Shown here one piece after another: positions 7,098-14,788 of a stretch of DNA of 19,851 nt (within the stretch, counting starts at the first letter, position 1; every line of letters begins with the position of its first letter). Position numbers and translations under genes: made by a program. The stretch covers positions 1-19,851 of the forward strand of contig JAKEEN010000131.1 in the NCBI GenBank assembly GCA_022616575.1. Direction: 5' to 3'. The stretch is from Flammeovirgaceae bacterium (GTDB taxonomy: Bacteria > Bacteroidota > Bacteroidia > Cytophagales > Cyclobacteriaceae). A model generated the notes under the pieces. It had not been told where the DNA came from and did not search any database. It saw nothing but the letters and a program-made list of their open reading frames with translations.

Positions 7098-8864
7098 TTA
7101 TCTGTCAATATCGGCCAATACATAATCCATGGCTCCCAAAATGCTCAGCAAGTCAGCCACTGTATATCCTTTGCTGATATATGAAATCATTTGCATATGC
7201 GCGAACGATGGTGTGCGAACCCGAACGCGGTAAGGCGAAGTATTTCCATCGCTGATAGCAAAGTAACTATTTGCTCCTTTGGTTGCTTCAATGCAACTCA
7301 TAGCTTCTCCCGGAGGAATAACGGGGCCCCAACTCACATTAAGAAAATGAGTGATCAACGTCTCAATGTCTTTCATCGTGTGTTTTTTAATTGGAGGAGT
7401 GGTAAGCGAATGATCAGACTTGTAAGGTCCTTCAGGCATATTCTTTAAGCATTGTTCTATAATGCGAAGGCTTTGGCGCATTTCTTCCACACGTACCCAG
7501 GCCCGGTCATAACAATCACCGTTGTTTCCAGTAGGAATATCAAATTCAAAATTCTCATAACCCGAATAGGGTTGCTTCTTTCGAAAGTCCCATTCAAATC
7601 CGCAGGCTCGCAATTGTGCACCTGTCGCGCCCCATTCAATGGCTTCCTGCTTTGTGAAAATACCAATGCCAACCGTTCGTGCTTTGAACAGGCTGTTCCG
7701 CATTACCATCTGATCATATTCGTTGAGCCGCTTAGGGAAGTAATCGAGAAAGTTTTTAACTAAGGTTTGCCAGCCGTTTGGTAAATCTTGTGCAACACCG
7801 CCAATACGAAACCAGTTGGGGTGCATGCGTCCACCACAAACGGCTTCCACGATATCAAATATTTTTTCGCGGTCAGTGAACATGTAGAACACAGGTGAAA
7901 GCTGACCAACATCTTGAGCGAAAGTGCCATACCAAACTAAATGACTGGCAATGCGAAAGAATTCACACATCATAACACGAATTACCTGGGCGCGTTCCGG
8001 GATTTCAATACCCGCTAATTTTTCAACAGCCAGCAAATAGGCGAGATTATTATTGACTCCACCGAGATAGTCCACTCGATCTGTGTAAGGAATGTATGTG
8101 TGCCACGATTGGCGCTCGGCCATTTTCTCTGCACCGCGGTGATGAAAACCAATTTCCGGGACAGCGTCAACAATATCTTCACCATCGAGCTGTAAAATGA
8201 TTCGTAGTACTCCATGCGTTCCCGGATGTTGTGGGCCAATATTAAGAAACATGAAATCAGAATCTTCGCTCTGTGTTTGCATGCCCCATTCTTCAGGCTT
8301 GAATTGAAGCGCGGCTTGCTCACGATCTTGTTTTTCATCAAACAAACGAAACGGCCCCATCTCCGTGGCACGTGCCGGATGTTCCTTGCGAAGCGGATGA
8401 CCTTCCCACGTAAGTGGCATTAAGATTCTTCTCAGGTTTGGATGCCCATCGAACCGGATGCCAAACATATCGAACACTTCACGCTCATACCAACTGGCAT
8501 TCATCCACAGCTTTGTAATACTTGGAACGGCAGGATATTCTCCTTTCAACGCGACTTTTAATCTGATAAAACTATTCCGACCGAATGAAAAGAGAACATA
8601 AACCAGCGTGAAGTCGGATGACGGATAGTCAGGATCTTTCTTTCGACTCCGTTCATCAATAGCGGTGATGTCAAAGAGTAAGAGAAAGGGGTGGTTAATT
8701 CCAGTTTTAAGAAAGGTTAAGATTTGTACCGAGTTGTCCAACGGCATCCACAGCGTGATTATACCATCACGAGTGGATTGTTTGATGAATGCATCTTCCT
8801 GCCCGTCCGGCAGGCGGGCACCAAACTTCATCTGCAAGAGCTCTGTCGGACCGAGGTCTTCCAT
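7098..8864 (-). CDS. nuoCD: Fused NADH-quinone oxidoreductase subunits C and D
   Basis: 588-residue fusion of the two connecting-module subunits that, with NuoB and NuoH, form the quinone-reduction site; the length matches the E. coli fusion. The C part (about 1-165) has [20 protein letters not shown] (125-144) and [19 protein letters not shown]. The linker contains FKPEEWGM. The D part (about 203-588) starts [15 protein letters not shown] and has [17 protein letters not shown], and [10 protein letters not shown] whose tyrosine likely touches quinone. It also has [11 protein letters not shown] and the ending YVLADIDR. Starts at ATG 8864 just after an inverted repeat. Odd feature: residues about 17-23 (ARLPDGQ) are encoded by a GC-rich palindrome, apparently a repeat inserted in frame. 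No frameshift separates the two halves. Confidence 0.97.
   Translation of the reverse strand: MEDLGPTELLQMKFGARLPDGQEDAFIKQSTRDGIITLWMPLDNSVQILTFLKTGINHPFLLLFDITAIDERSRKKDPDYPSSDFTLVYVLFSFGRNSFIRLKVALKGEYPAVPSITKLWMNASWYEREVFDMFGIRFDGHPNLRRILMPLTWEGHPLRKEHPARATEMGPFRLFDEKQDREQAALQFKPEEWGMQTQSEDSDFMFLNIGPQHPGTHGVLRIILQLDGEDIVDAVPEIGFHHRGAEKMAERQSWHTYIPYTDRVDYLGGVNNNLAYLLAVEKLAGIEIPERAQVIRVMMCEFFRIASHLVWYGTFAQDVGQLSPVFYMFTDREKIFDIVEAVCGGRMHPNWFRIGGVAQDLPNGWQTLVKNFLDYFPKRLNEYDQMVMRNSLFKARTVGIGIFTKQEAIEWGATGAQLRACGFEWDFRKKQPYSGYENFEFDIPTGNNGDCYDRAWVRVEEMRQSLRIIEQCLKNMPEGPYKSDHSLTTPPIKKHTMKDIETLITHFLNVSWGPVIPPGEAMSCIEATKGANSYFAISDGNTSPYRVRVRTPSFAHMQMISYISKGYTVADLLSILGAMDYVLADIDR
8800..8820. repeat. 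GC-rich palindrome inside the nuoCD coding sequence
   Basis: Outer arms TGCCCG (8800-8805) and CGGGCA (8815-8820) are perfectly complementary; the inner part (TCCGGCAGG) adds further pairs with one wobble and one mismatch. It is translated as part of ARLPDGQE near the NuoC N-terminus. This local GC-rich block stands out from the surrounding AT-rich coding sequence. Similar CCTGCCGG-type palindromes are, as far as I know, common dispersed repeats in Bacteroidota. Confidence 0.6.
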
Positions 8865-8870
8865 TCTTTC

Positions 8871-8944
8871 GTTGTTAGTTGCTTGTAGTTAGTTGTTGGT
8901 TCCGCGGTTAGGTTGCTAACAACTAAGAACCATCAACTAACAAC
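8871..8944. repeat. Long imperfect inverted repeat between nuoB and nuoCD
   Basis: The left arm begins GTTGTTAGTTG (8871-8881) and the right arm ends CAACTAACAAC (8934-8944), exactly complementary over 11 bases. A second block, TTAGTTGTT against AACAACTAA, is also exact over 9 bases; four mismatches lie between them. The unpaired centre includes CCGCGG. The right end touches the nuoB stop codon (8944-8946). The arms are built of GTTAGTT words, a different word from the other junctions but the same design. Confidence 0.7.
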
Positions 8945-9582
8945 TATATTTCATCAGGTGATTTAAAATTCACCATCTTCTGTCGCTGTTCGTATTTTGT
9001 ATCTTTTACTGAAATTTTTTCTGGCCTGATAATTCCCTGCTCACCGATTGTCCAACTTAGTGGTCTTGTTTCAGCCCCTACTCTTTTTGCCAATAATGTC
9101 AACCCCTCCATGAAGGCATCAGGGCGTGGAGGGCATCCGGGCACATATACATCGACAGGAAGAAATTTATCAACACCCTGTACAACACTATAGATGTCAT
9201 ACATACCACCGGAGTTTGCACATGAACCCATCGAAATTACCCAGCGAGGTTCCATCATTTGTTCATGAAGCCGTTTGATAATGGGCGCCATCTTGATGAA
9301 AACAGTTCCTGCAATAATCATGATATCCGCTTCACGGGGCGTACCACGAATTACTTCTGCACCAAATCGTGCCACATCGTATTTAGGTGTCATGCTGGTT
9401 GCCATTTCTACAAAACAGCAAGACAAGCCGAAGTGGAAGGGCCACATTGAATTTTTTCTTCCCCAACGCAAAAGGTCATGAACGGTGCTTAACACAAGGC
9501 TTTGACGAACCGCTTCCTCCAGGGAGCCTGTTCCTTTCACTGTTGTTGCAGAGTCTTGCGTATCACTCAACCACCATTTCAT
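8944..9582 (-). CDS. nuoB: NADH-quinone oxidoreductase subunit B (cluster N2)
   Basis: Carries the terminal 4Fe-4S cluster N2 that reduces quinone. 212 residues from ATG 9582. The cluster ligands are the tandem Cys55-Cys56 in [10 protein letters not shown], Cys121 in [12 protein letters not shown], and Cys150 in [10 protein letters not shown]. Other family motifs are [14 protein letters not shown] (39-52), [19 protein letters not shown] and [16 protein letters not shown]. The C-terminus ends KSPDEI, like the TPDEI of E. coli NuoB. It lies 41 bases after nuoA. The N-terminal 20 residues are poorly conserved, as is normal for the subunit. Confidence 0.97.
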   Translation of the reverse strand: MKWWLSDTQDSATTVKGTGSLEEAVRQSLVLSTVHDLLRWGRKNSMWPFHFGLSCCFVEMATSMTPKYDVARFGAEVIRGTPREADIMIIAGTVFIKMAPIIKRLHEQMMEPRWVISMGSCANSGGMYDIYSVVQGVDKFLPVDVYVPGCPPRPDAFMEGLTLLAKRVGAETRPLSWTIGEQGIIRPEKISVKDTKYEQRQKMVNFKSPDEI

Positions 9583-9623
9583 TGTTTGGGTGTTAATGTT
9601 TTAGCGTTTTTTTGGTGTGTTAA

Positions 9624-10064
9624 TTACTGCCTGCTGATTAATTCGTCTTTCAATATTTTTTTCTTATATGCCTTTAATATCTTCTTTCCATCCGGACCGA
9701 AATCGAGGGCTCCATTTCTCCATTCGTAAATCAACACAAGGATTAACAGGGCGATAAATACCAATACCCCGAAATATCCGATCCAGCCAAGTTCGCGAAA
9801 AGCAATGGCCCATGAGAAGATAAAAATGGTTTCAACATCAAAGATGACGAAGAGCATGGCAATGAGATAGAATTGAGAGGAGAACCGTAGACGTGCAGAC
9901 CCTGAGCTTAGAATTCCTCCCTCATAGGGTTCCTGAGTCGCACGTTCTTTGTGATGCTGACCCAGCACGTATGAAAGCCCCAACATGGCACCGATAAGAC
10001 TAAAAACTATTGCGCCATAAACCAGTACGGGCCATAAGACGGTATTTTCGTTTGATCCTTCCAA
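9624..10064 (-). CDS. nuoA: NADH-quinone oxidoreductase subunit A (first gene of the nuo operon, TTG start)
   Basis: Small membrane subunit of complex I, 146 residues with three membrane helices (about 10-34, 65-88, 95-115). Signatures are PYEGGILSSGSARLRFSSQFY (46-66), the conserved acidic FDVETIF in helix 2, and RNGALDFGPDGKK near the end. I start it at the TTG at 10064: it is preceded by a GGAGG at 10075-10079 with a ten-base spacer, an in-frame stop lies at 10086-10088, and no ATG exists between them. The next possible start would cut into the first helix. A Shine-Dalgarno is unusual in Bacteroidota and may compensate for the weak start codon. The nuo operon begins here, after a 214-base gap from recQ. 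Confidence 0.93.
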   Translation of the reverse strand: MEGSNENTVLWPVLVYGAIVFSLIGAMLGLSYVLGQHHKERATQEPYEGGILSSGSARLRFSSQFYLIAMLFVIFDVETIFIFSWAIAFRELGWIGYFGVLVFIALLILVLIYEWRNGALDFGPDGKKILKAYKKKILKDELISRQ

Positions 10065-10074
10065 AACCGATTTG

Positions 10075-10079
10075 CCTCC
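10075..10079 (-). promoter_or_regulatory. Shine-Dalgarno GGAGG of nuoA
   Basis: GGAGG on the minus strand, ten bases before the TTG at 10064. It decides the start because no ATG or GTG is available in the open frame after the stop at 10086-10088. Confidence 0.65.
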
Positions 10080-10129
10080 AGCAAATCACTTTTTAGTTAA
10101 AGAACAAGAAAAACCAATACATGAAACTC

Positions 10130-10149
10130 ACATCTCGAGGATGAGATGT
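10130..10149. promoter_or_regulatory. Hairpin in the nuo leader
   Basis: Seven-base perfectly complementary arms, ACATCTC (10130-10136) and GAGATGT (10143-10149), around a six-base loop, 66 bases upstream of the nuoA start. It could be an mRNA leader structure or a protein-binding dyad. No regulator family can be assigned, and I found no TAnnTTTG promoter motif on the minus strand between 10065 and 10278. Confidence 0.35.
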
Positions 10150-10157
10150 ACAGGACC

Positions 10158-10175
10158 CCCCGATAGCTGTCGGGG
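10158..10175. repeat. CCCCGATAGCTGTCGGGG palindrome in the nuo leader
   Basis: Eighteen-base palindrome with a single non-complementary pair (T/G), centred on AGCT. Nearly identical CCCGATAGCTATCGGG palindromes are, to my knowledge, abundant dispersed repeats in Bacteroidota. Here it stands about 95 bases upstream of nuoA, between recQ and the nuo operon. On the minus strand it is followed by GGTCCTG, not a U-run, so intrinsic termination is unlikely. Confidence 0.6.
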
Positions 10176-10241
10176 TGAAATGAAGGTAAAATTTTTACTT
10201 AAAAAAACAAAGGAGATTTTGGCCGGCAAGACAATAACATT

Positions 10242-10283
10242 ATTAAATGTAGAGACACATAATTATGTGTCTCTACATTTAAT
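10242..10283. repeat. Perfect 42-base palindrome overlapping the recQ stop codon
   Basis: Checked base by base: all 21 pairs around the centre between 10262 and 10263 are complementary, with the core GTAGAGACACATA / TATGTGTCTCTAC. It shares GTAGAGAC-R-CA with the palindrome at 7068-7095. The recQ stop codon (10279-10281) lies within its edge, so the recQ transcript ends or continues into nuo through this hairpin. It may act as the recQ terminator, though only a weak U-run (ATTTAATAA) follows. Confidence 0.85.
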
Positions 10284-12471
10284 TGCCATATTCGCTTAAG
10301 AACTTGATGCGCATCAGCCTGATATCTTCTTCCGAGTAATCGGCCAGGGAATCATCATTGAGGGCAGCGTCCAGGCTGTCGGTTTCCGCATTCATAAAAT
10401 AATCATGAATGTCATCTTGTTTATGCTTATCGACTACCTGATCGATGTAGTAATTGAGGTTTAAACGCGTGCCGGAATAGCAAATGTTTTCAATTTCAGT
10501 TAAAACCTCTTCAAACGTCATTTTGATAGAATCAGCAATTTCATCCAAATCAATTTTGCGGTCGATCTGCGTAATAATCTGAACCTTTGCTTTTGATTTA
10601 TTAACGGATGTTTTAACAATGACTTCGCTGGCTGTTTCGATGTCATTCTCTTCCACATACTTCTCAATCAGTTCAAGAAATTCTTTTCCGAACTTGTTAA
10701 CCTTGCCCATACCCACGCCATTCACCTGGGCTAATTCGTCTTTTGTGGTAGGGTAGGTGGTGGCCATTTCTTCCAAAGAAGGATCCTGGAAGATTACGTA
10801 GGGTGGCAGATCTTTGTCTTTCGCCACTTTCTTGCGAAGGGTCTTCAGCATTTCGAAAAGCTTCTCGTCATACGACTTGGCGTTGACAGGCGCTTTTTCC
10901 GATGATACTTCTTCGTCTTCTATATCGGTTGTGAAATCGTGATCTTTGGCGAGCTCGATGGAATACGGCTTTTTGAGAAACTCTTCGCCTCTTTTTGTTA
11001 CTTTTAATACACCAATGTTTTCGATATCTTTTTCAAGAAATTGATAGATTAATGTTTGACGAATCACCGATTTCCAATAGTCAGCTTCTTCGTCACCCCC
11101 CTTACCATAAATATCAAGATCAAAGTGACCGTAACTCTTCACGTATTCATCCTCAACACCTCGGATGACATTCACTAGATGATTAAGTGTAAACCGTTCA
11201 TTAGTTTGCTTAGCAGCCTGGAGTACTAACTTCACTGCGTCTGTTCCATCAAATCGTTCACGCGGATGTACGCAGTTATCGCACATGCCGCAGTTATCCT
11301 GATCGTACTCTTCACCAAAATAGTGAAGGAGTTGTCTTCTGCGACAAACGGGCGACTCGGCATAGTACTCCATCTCCTGTAAAAGCACGCGTGCATTTTC
11401 ACGCTCTTGCACCGTTTTGTCTTTATTGAATTTCTCGAGCTTGTTTAAATCGTTATGGCTATAAAACATCAGGCAGATACCTTCCAATCCATCACGACCC
11501 GACCGGCCAGTTTCCTGATAATATCCCTCAAGCGATTTTGGTACATCGTAATGCACAACAAAGCGAACATCGGGTTTGTCGATGCCCATACCAAACGCAA
11601 TAGTTGCACAGATGATGTCTACTTCCTCATTTAAAAAATCGTCCTGATTTTTTTCACGCACATCCGGATCGAGACCAGCATGATAAGGTGCTGCCTTAAA
11701 ACCATTGACATTTAGCAATTGGGCGATTTCTTCTACCTTCTTGCGGCTAAGGCAGTAAATAATTCCAGACTTGCCCTTGTGGTCGCGCAAGAATTTAATC
11801 AGCTGTTTCTTCGTTTCCTTCTTTGGCCTTACTTCGTAGTAAAGATTTTTGCGGTTGAAAGATGACATGAATACATCTGCCTCTTCCATTTGAAGGTTCT
11901 TCTGTATATCGATCTGAACCTTTGGTGTAGCTGTCGCTGTAAGCGCTATCACGGGCAAATTACCTAACTGCCCGATCATTGTCTTTATCTTCCGATACTC
12001 AGGACGAAAATCATGCCCCCATTCGGAGATACAATGTGCCTCATCGATGGCAACAAATGAAATTTTAATTTTTTGTAGAAACTGAATATTTTCTTCTTTG
12101 GTAAGTGACTCTGGCGCAACATAAAGTAAGCGCACCTCATCATTCGCGCAATCTTTCTTTAGTTTTGTTATTTCTGCTTTACTTAAAGTCGAATTTAAAA
12201 ACCGCGCATTAACCCCATAGGCATTCAATTGATCGACCTGGTTCTTCATCAGGGCGATTAATGGCGAGATAACGATGGCCAGGCCTTCCTGAATAAGTGC
12301 GGGCAGTTGATAGCAAAGTGATTTACCTGCCCCTGTGGGCATAATCACGAATGTATTTCTACCATCTATTAAGTTTTGAATGATTGTTTCCTGATTGCCA
12401 CGGAACTGGGCGTATCCGAATACTTCCTTTAACTTTTGTTTCAAAATATCTTTCTCTTCCAACACCATCAT
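10279..12471 (-). CDS. recQ: ATP-dependent DNA helicase RecQ
   Basis: 3'-5' superfamily 2 DNA helicase used in recombination and replication-fork repair. Start placed at ATG 12471 (730 aa, MMVLEEKDILKQ); the TTG at 12495 would add eight unconserved residues, and ATG 12468 is equally possible. Domains in order: helicase core with FRGNQETII, Walker A MPTGAGKS (about 44-51), DEAH (143-146), ALTATATPKV and the arginine-finger motif QETGRSGRDG (about 319-328); RQC zinc site Cys376, 394, 397 and 400 (in CRRRQLL and CGMCDNC); winged helix (about 410-500); HRDC domain (about 534-607). A further ~115-residue C-terminal part with predicted helices follows, ending EEDIRLMRIKFLSEYGN. It is divergent from the sugar-phosphate isomerase gene. 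Confidence 0.96.
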   Translation of the reverse strand: MMVLEEKDILKQKLKEVFGYAQFRGNQETIIQNLIDGRNTFVIMPTGAGKSLCYQLPALIQEGLAIVISPLIALMKNQVDQLNAYGVNARFLNSTLSKAEITKLKKDCANDEVRLLYVAPESLTKEENIQFLQKIKISFVAIDEAHCISEWGHDFRPEYRKIKTMIGQLGNLPVIALTATATPKVQIDIQKNLQMEEADVFMSSFNRKNLYYEVRPKKETKKQLIKFLRDHKGKSGIIYCLSRKKVEEIAQLLNVNGFKAAPYHAGLDPDVREKNQDDFLNEEVDIICATIAFGMGIDKPDVRFVVHYDVPKSLEGYYQETGRSGRDGLEGICLMFYSHNDLNKLEKFNKDKTVQERENARVLLQEMEYYAESPVCRRRQLLHYFGEEYDQDNCGMCDNCVHPRERFDGTDAVKLVLQAAKQTNERFTLNHLVNVIRGVEDEYVKSYGHFDLDIYGKGGDEEADYWKSVIRQTLIYQFLEKDIENIGVLKVTKRGEEFLKKPYSIELAKDHDFTTDIEDEEVSSEKAPVNAKSYDEKLFEMLKTLRKKVAKDKDLPPYVIFQDPSLEEMATTYPTTKDELAQVNGVGMGKVNKFGKEFLELIEKYVEENDIETASEVIVKTSVNKSKAKVQIITQIDRKIDLDEIADSIKMTFEEVLTEIENICYSGTRLNLNYYIDQVVDKHKQDDIHDYFMNAETDSLDAALNDDSLADYSEEDIRLMRIKFLSEYGN

Positions 12472-12500
12472 GTGCCAAACATTTAATACTGCCAAATCTT

Positions 12501-12508
12501 TATCTTTG
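12501..12508 (+). promoter_or_regulatory. Possible -7 element TATCTTTG for the isomerase gene
   Basis: Exact match to the Bacteroidota TAnnTTTG element, 31 bases before the TTG start at 12540, within the 68-base space between the divergent recQ and isomerase genes. No TTG lies 17-23 bases upstream where the -33 element should be, so the call rests on one short motif. Confidence 0.3.
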
Positions 12509-12539
12509 CTGAATAAACAAAGCTAACCTAGACGGGAAA

Positions 12540-13508
12540 TTGAATTTAGTAAAAAATATCAAAAAAATTGCACGAGACGTATTATTAAATGAATCTCAGG
12601 CAATTAGTAAACTAACGGAGTTTATTGATGATGATTTTGAAGCCTGCGTGAAGGTGATCCTTCAGTGCAAAGGCCGTGTTGTCATCACCGGCATAGGCAA
12701 AAGCGCCATTATTGCCAGCAAAATTGTTGCTACCTTAAACTCAACTGGTACTCCTGCACTTTTTATGCATGCAGCCGATGCCATACATGGTGATCTGGGC
12801 ATGATCAAAGAGGAAGACCTTGTCGTTTGTATTTCGAAGAGCGGTAATACCCCCGAAATAAAAGTTCTTGTACCGCTTCTCAAACGCAGAGGCAGCAAAC
12901 TTGTTGCATTGGTGAGCAACACCCAATCGTATTTAGCACAGCAAGCTGATTTTGTTTTAAATGCAACCATTGGTGAAGAAGCTTGTCCTAACAACCTGGC
13001 ACCCACAACAAGCACCACTGCTCACTTAGCTATGGGCGATGCTTTGGCAGTTTGTCTGCTGGAGTTACGCAATTTCACAAGTCGTGATTTTGCTGAGTTT
13101 CATCCGGGAGGTGCCCTTGGTAAACAATTGTATTTGAAAGTATCGGATGTCTTTGTTCACAACCAGGTGCCCATGGTTAAACCAGACACAGCACTAAAAG
13201 ATGTAATTCTCGAAATATCATCCAAGCGCCTTGGCTGTACCGGAGTGGTTGATGGAAGCAAAAATTTATTGGGGATCATTACGGATGGGGATTTGCGAAG
13301 AATGCTTGAGAAAGGTGTGAATCTGCTTTCTGCCAAAGCAACAGACATCATGACAAAGACCCCCAAATCAATTGAGAAAGATGAATTTGCCGTAAAGGCT
13401 ATGCAAGTTATGCAAGACAACAGCATTACACAGTTGGTAGTAGTCGACCAGGGAAAATTTGCCGGGTTTATTCATTTGCATGACTTGTTGAAAGAAGGAA
13501 TTGTTTAG
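12540..13508 (+). CDS. kdsD: D-arabinose-5-phosphate isomerase (KdsD/KpsF/GutQ family)
   Basis: Interconverts ribulose-5-phosphate and arabinose-5-phosphate, first step of Kdo synthesis for lipopolysaccharide; cytoplasmic. 322 residues. SIS domain (about 35-180) with GIGKSAIIASKI (51-62), CISKSGNTPE (97-106) and FHPGGALGK (187-195). Residues matching the E. coli KdsD active site as I recall it are Lys54, Glu106, Glu147 (in GEEACP) and His188. Two CBS domains follow (about 203-260 and 268-322), with GIITDGDLRR and AGFIHLHDLLK. Start is TTG: no ATG occurs upstream before the stop at 12510, and the first internal Met is far inside the SIS domain. The weak GGGAAA before it gives little help. Neighbouring mannose-1-phosphate guanylyltransferase suggests a surface-sugar pair. 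Confidence 0.93.
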   Translation: MNLVKNIKKIARDVLLNESQAISKLTEFIDDDFEACVKVILQCKGRVVITGIGKSAIIASKIVATLNSTGTPALFMHAADAIHGDLGMIKEEDLVVCISKSGNTPEIKVLVPLLKRRGSKLVALVSNTQSYLAQQADFVLNATIGEEACPNNLAPTTSTTAHLAMGDALAVCLLELRNFTSRDFAEFHPGGALGKQLYLKVSDVFVHNQVPMVKPDTALKDVILEISSKRLGCTGVVDGSKNLLGIITDGDLRRMLEKGVNLLSAKATDIMTKTPKSIEKDEFAVKAMQVMQDNSITQLVVVDQGKFAGFIHLHDLLKEGIV

Positions 13509-13590
13509 CAGTTAATAGTTATCAGTTAATAGTTAACAGGTTTTTGTTCAGGTTAATTACTGATAACAGTTAACAGATAACTGATAACTG
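13509..13590. repeat. 31-base imperfect inverted repeat between kdsD and the guanylyltransferase gene
   Basis: Arms 13509-13539 and 13560-13590 are complementary at 25 of 31 positions with no gaps, around a 20-base loop. Both arms are made of GTTAATAGTTATCAGTTAA-like words. The left arm begins immediately after the kdsD TAG (13506-13508) and the right arm ends five bases before the next ATG at 13596, so the dyad is the whole intergenic region. It would form a long hairpin in a kdsD-manC transcript. Confidence 0.75.
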
Positions 13591-13595
13591 AAAGA

Positions 13596-14675
13596 ATGAA
13601 TAAAAATCTATACGTAGTGCTCATGGCGGGCGGAGTGGGTGTTCGCTTTTGGCCCTATAGTCGCAATGCCCAGCCCAAACAATTTCTTGATGTGCTCGGT
13701 GTTGGTAAAACCCTTCTTCAATCTACTTATGAAAGATTTTTACCCCTGTGTCCGAAAGAAAATATTTTTGTAGTAACCCATGAGGAGCACGTTCATTTAG
13801 TAAAGGAACAACTTTCAGAAATCAATGAGGCTCAAATTCTTGCTGAGCCCATGCGAAAAAATACAGCCCCCTGCATCGCTTATGCCAGTTATAAAATAGC
13901 AGAACTCAACAAGAATGCAATCATCATTGTAACGCCCTCCGATCATTTGATTTTAAAGGAACAGGAATTTCATCATGTTATTGCAAAGGCTGCTGATCAG
14001 GCCAAAAAACAAGATAAACTGATTACGCTCGGCATAAGCCCGACACGCCCCGAAACCGGTTATGGGTACATTCAATTTATTGAAGAGAAAAAATTTCTAA
14101 AGAAGGTAAAGACCTTTACTGAAAAACCAGAGCTTTCATTGGCAAAGAAGTTTCTTGAAAGTGGCGACTTTGTCTGGAATGCAGGAATATTTATTTGGGG
14201 GGTTCAAGCAATTATTCAGGCGCTGAAAGAACATCAACCCGAATTGGCAGAAGTGTTTGAGGAGATGCAGGATAAGTTTGGAACGTCTTCAGAGAAAACC
14301 GCATTGCAACATGCGTATGGACAATGCAAAAACATTTCCATTGATTATGCAATTATGGAAAAGGCATCTAATGTATTTGTGTGCCAGGGCGATTTCTCAT
14401 GGTCTGATCTCGGATCATGGGGAGCTATTCATGATATTTCTGAAAAAGATAAAAGTAATAATGCCGTTCAGGCAAACGCGCTTTTGTACGATACGCGCAA
14501 TTCGATTATCAAAACCTCATCACCCGATAAACTTATTGTTGTGCAAGGCTTAAACGGGTATTTGGTGGGTGCTTTCGGCAACGTGGTAATTGTATGTGAA
14601 AAGGATAAAGAAGCACAGTTCAGAAAGTTTGTAAATGACTTAAAATCCAAACCTGGCGGCACTGATTTTCTTTGA
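13596..14675 (+). CDS. manC: Mannose-1-phosphate guanylyltransferase
   Basis: Makes GDP-mannose from mannose-1-phosphate and GTP, a donor for surface glycans and a precursor of GDP-fucose. 359 residues from ATG 13596. The nucleotidyltransferase signature is LMAGGVGVRFWPYSR (9-23) followed by PKQFLDVLG; metal/nucleotide motif PSDHL (114-118); sugar-binding motifs ETGYGYIQ (153-160), FTEKP (174-178), WNAGIFIW (194-201), SIDYAIMEK (248-256) and FSWSDLGSW (267-275). The protein ends after the left-handed helix region and lacks the C-terminal cupin isomerase domain of bifunctional ManC/AlgA proteins, so a separate phosphomannose isomerase is expected elsewhere. Separated from kdsD only by the inverted repeat, so probably cotranscribed. 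Confidence 0.95.
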   Translation: MNKNLYVVLMAGGVGVRFWPYSRNAQPKQFLDVLGVGKTLLQSTYERFLPLCPKENIFVVTHEEHVHLVKEQLSEINEAQILAEPMRKNTAPCIAYASYKIAELNKNAIIIVTPSDHLILKEQEFHHVIAKAADQAKKQDKLITLGISPTRPETGYGYIQFIEEKKFLKKVKTFTEKPELSLAKKFLESGDFVWNAGIFIWGVQAIIQALKEHQPELAEVFEEMQDKFGTSSEKTALQHAYGQCKNISIDYAIMEKASNVFVCQGDFSWSDLGSWGAIHDISEKDKSNNAVQANALLYDTRNSIIKTSSPDKLIVVQGLNGYLVGAFGNVVIVCEKDKEAQFRKFVNDLKSKPGGTDFL

Positions 14676-14788
14676 GCCACCACGGAACCATTCTAAAGCC
14701 TCTCGTATTTAAAGTTTCCCATTTGTATAATTGAGCAACTTCAGCTTTTAAGGCTGCGTTAAATGCTGCATACCCACCCCTTATCCGT

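Noticed and set aside
7098..8864. nuoC and nuoD as two genes joined by a sequencing error
   Set aside because: The frame is continuous, with a linker ([21 protein letters not shown]) like that of known fused NuoCD proteins, and no internal stop or start signals are seen at the junction.
1420..9000. CRISPR-like reading of the many short repeats
   Set aside because: The repeat words differ from junction to junction, are not evenly spaced, have no unique spacers between them, and no cas gene is present.
12493..12521. Minus-strand promoter for recQ (TTTG at 12518-12521 with AAGATTTG at 12493-12500)
   Set aside because: The -7 candidate lacks the first T and the 17-base spacer is at the lower limit; too weak to list.
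14676..14788. Promoter or operator in front of the beta-barrel gene
   Set aside because: The TTTG near 14722 has no TAnnTTTG partner at the required distance, and no convincing dyad is present; nothing can be supported in this gap.
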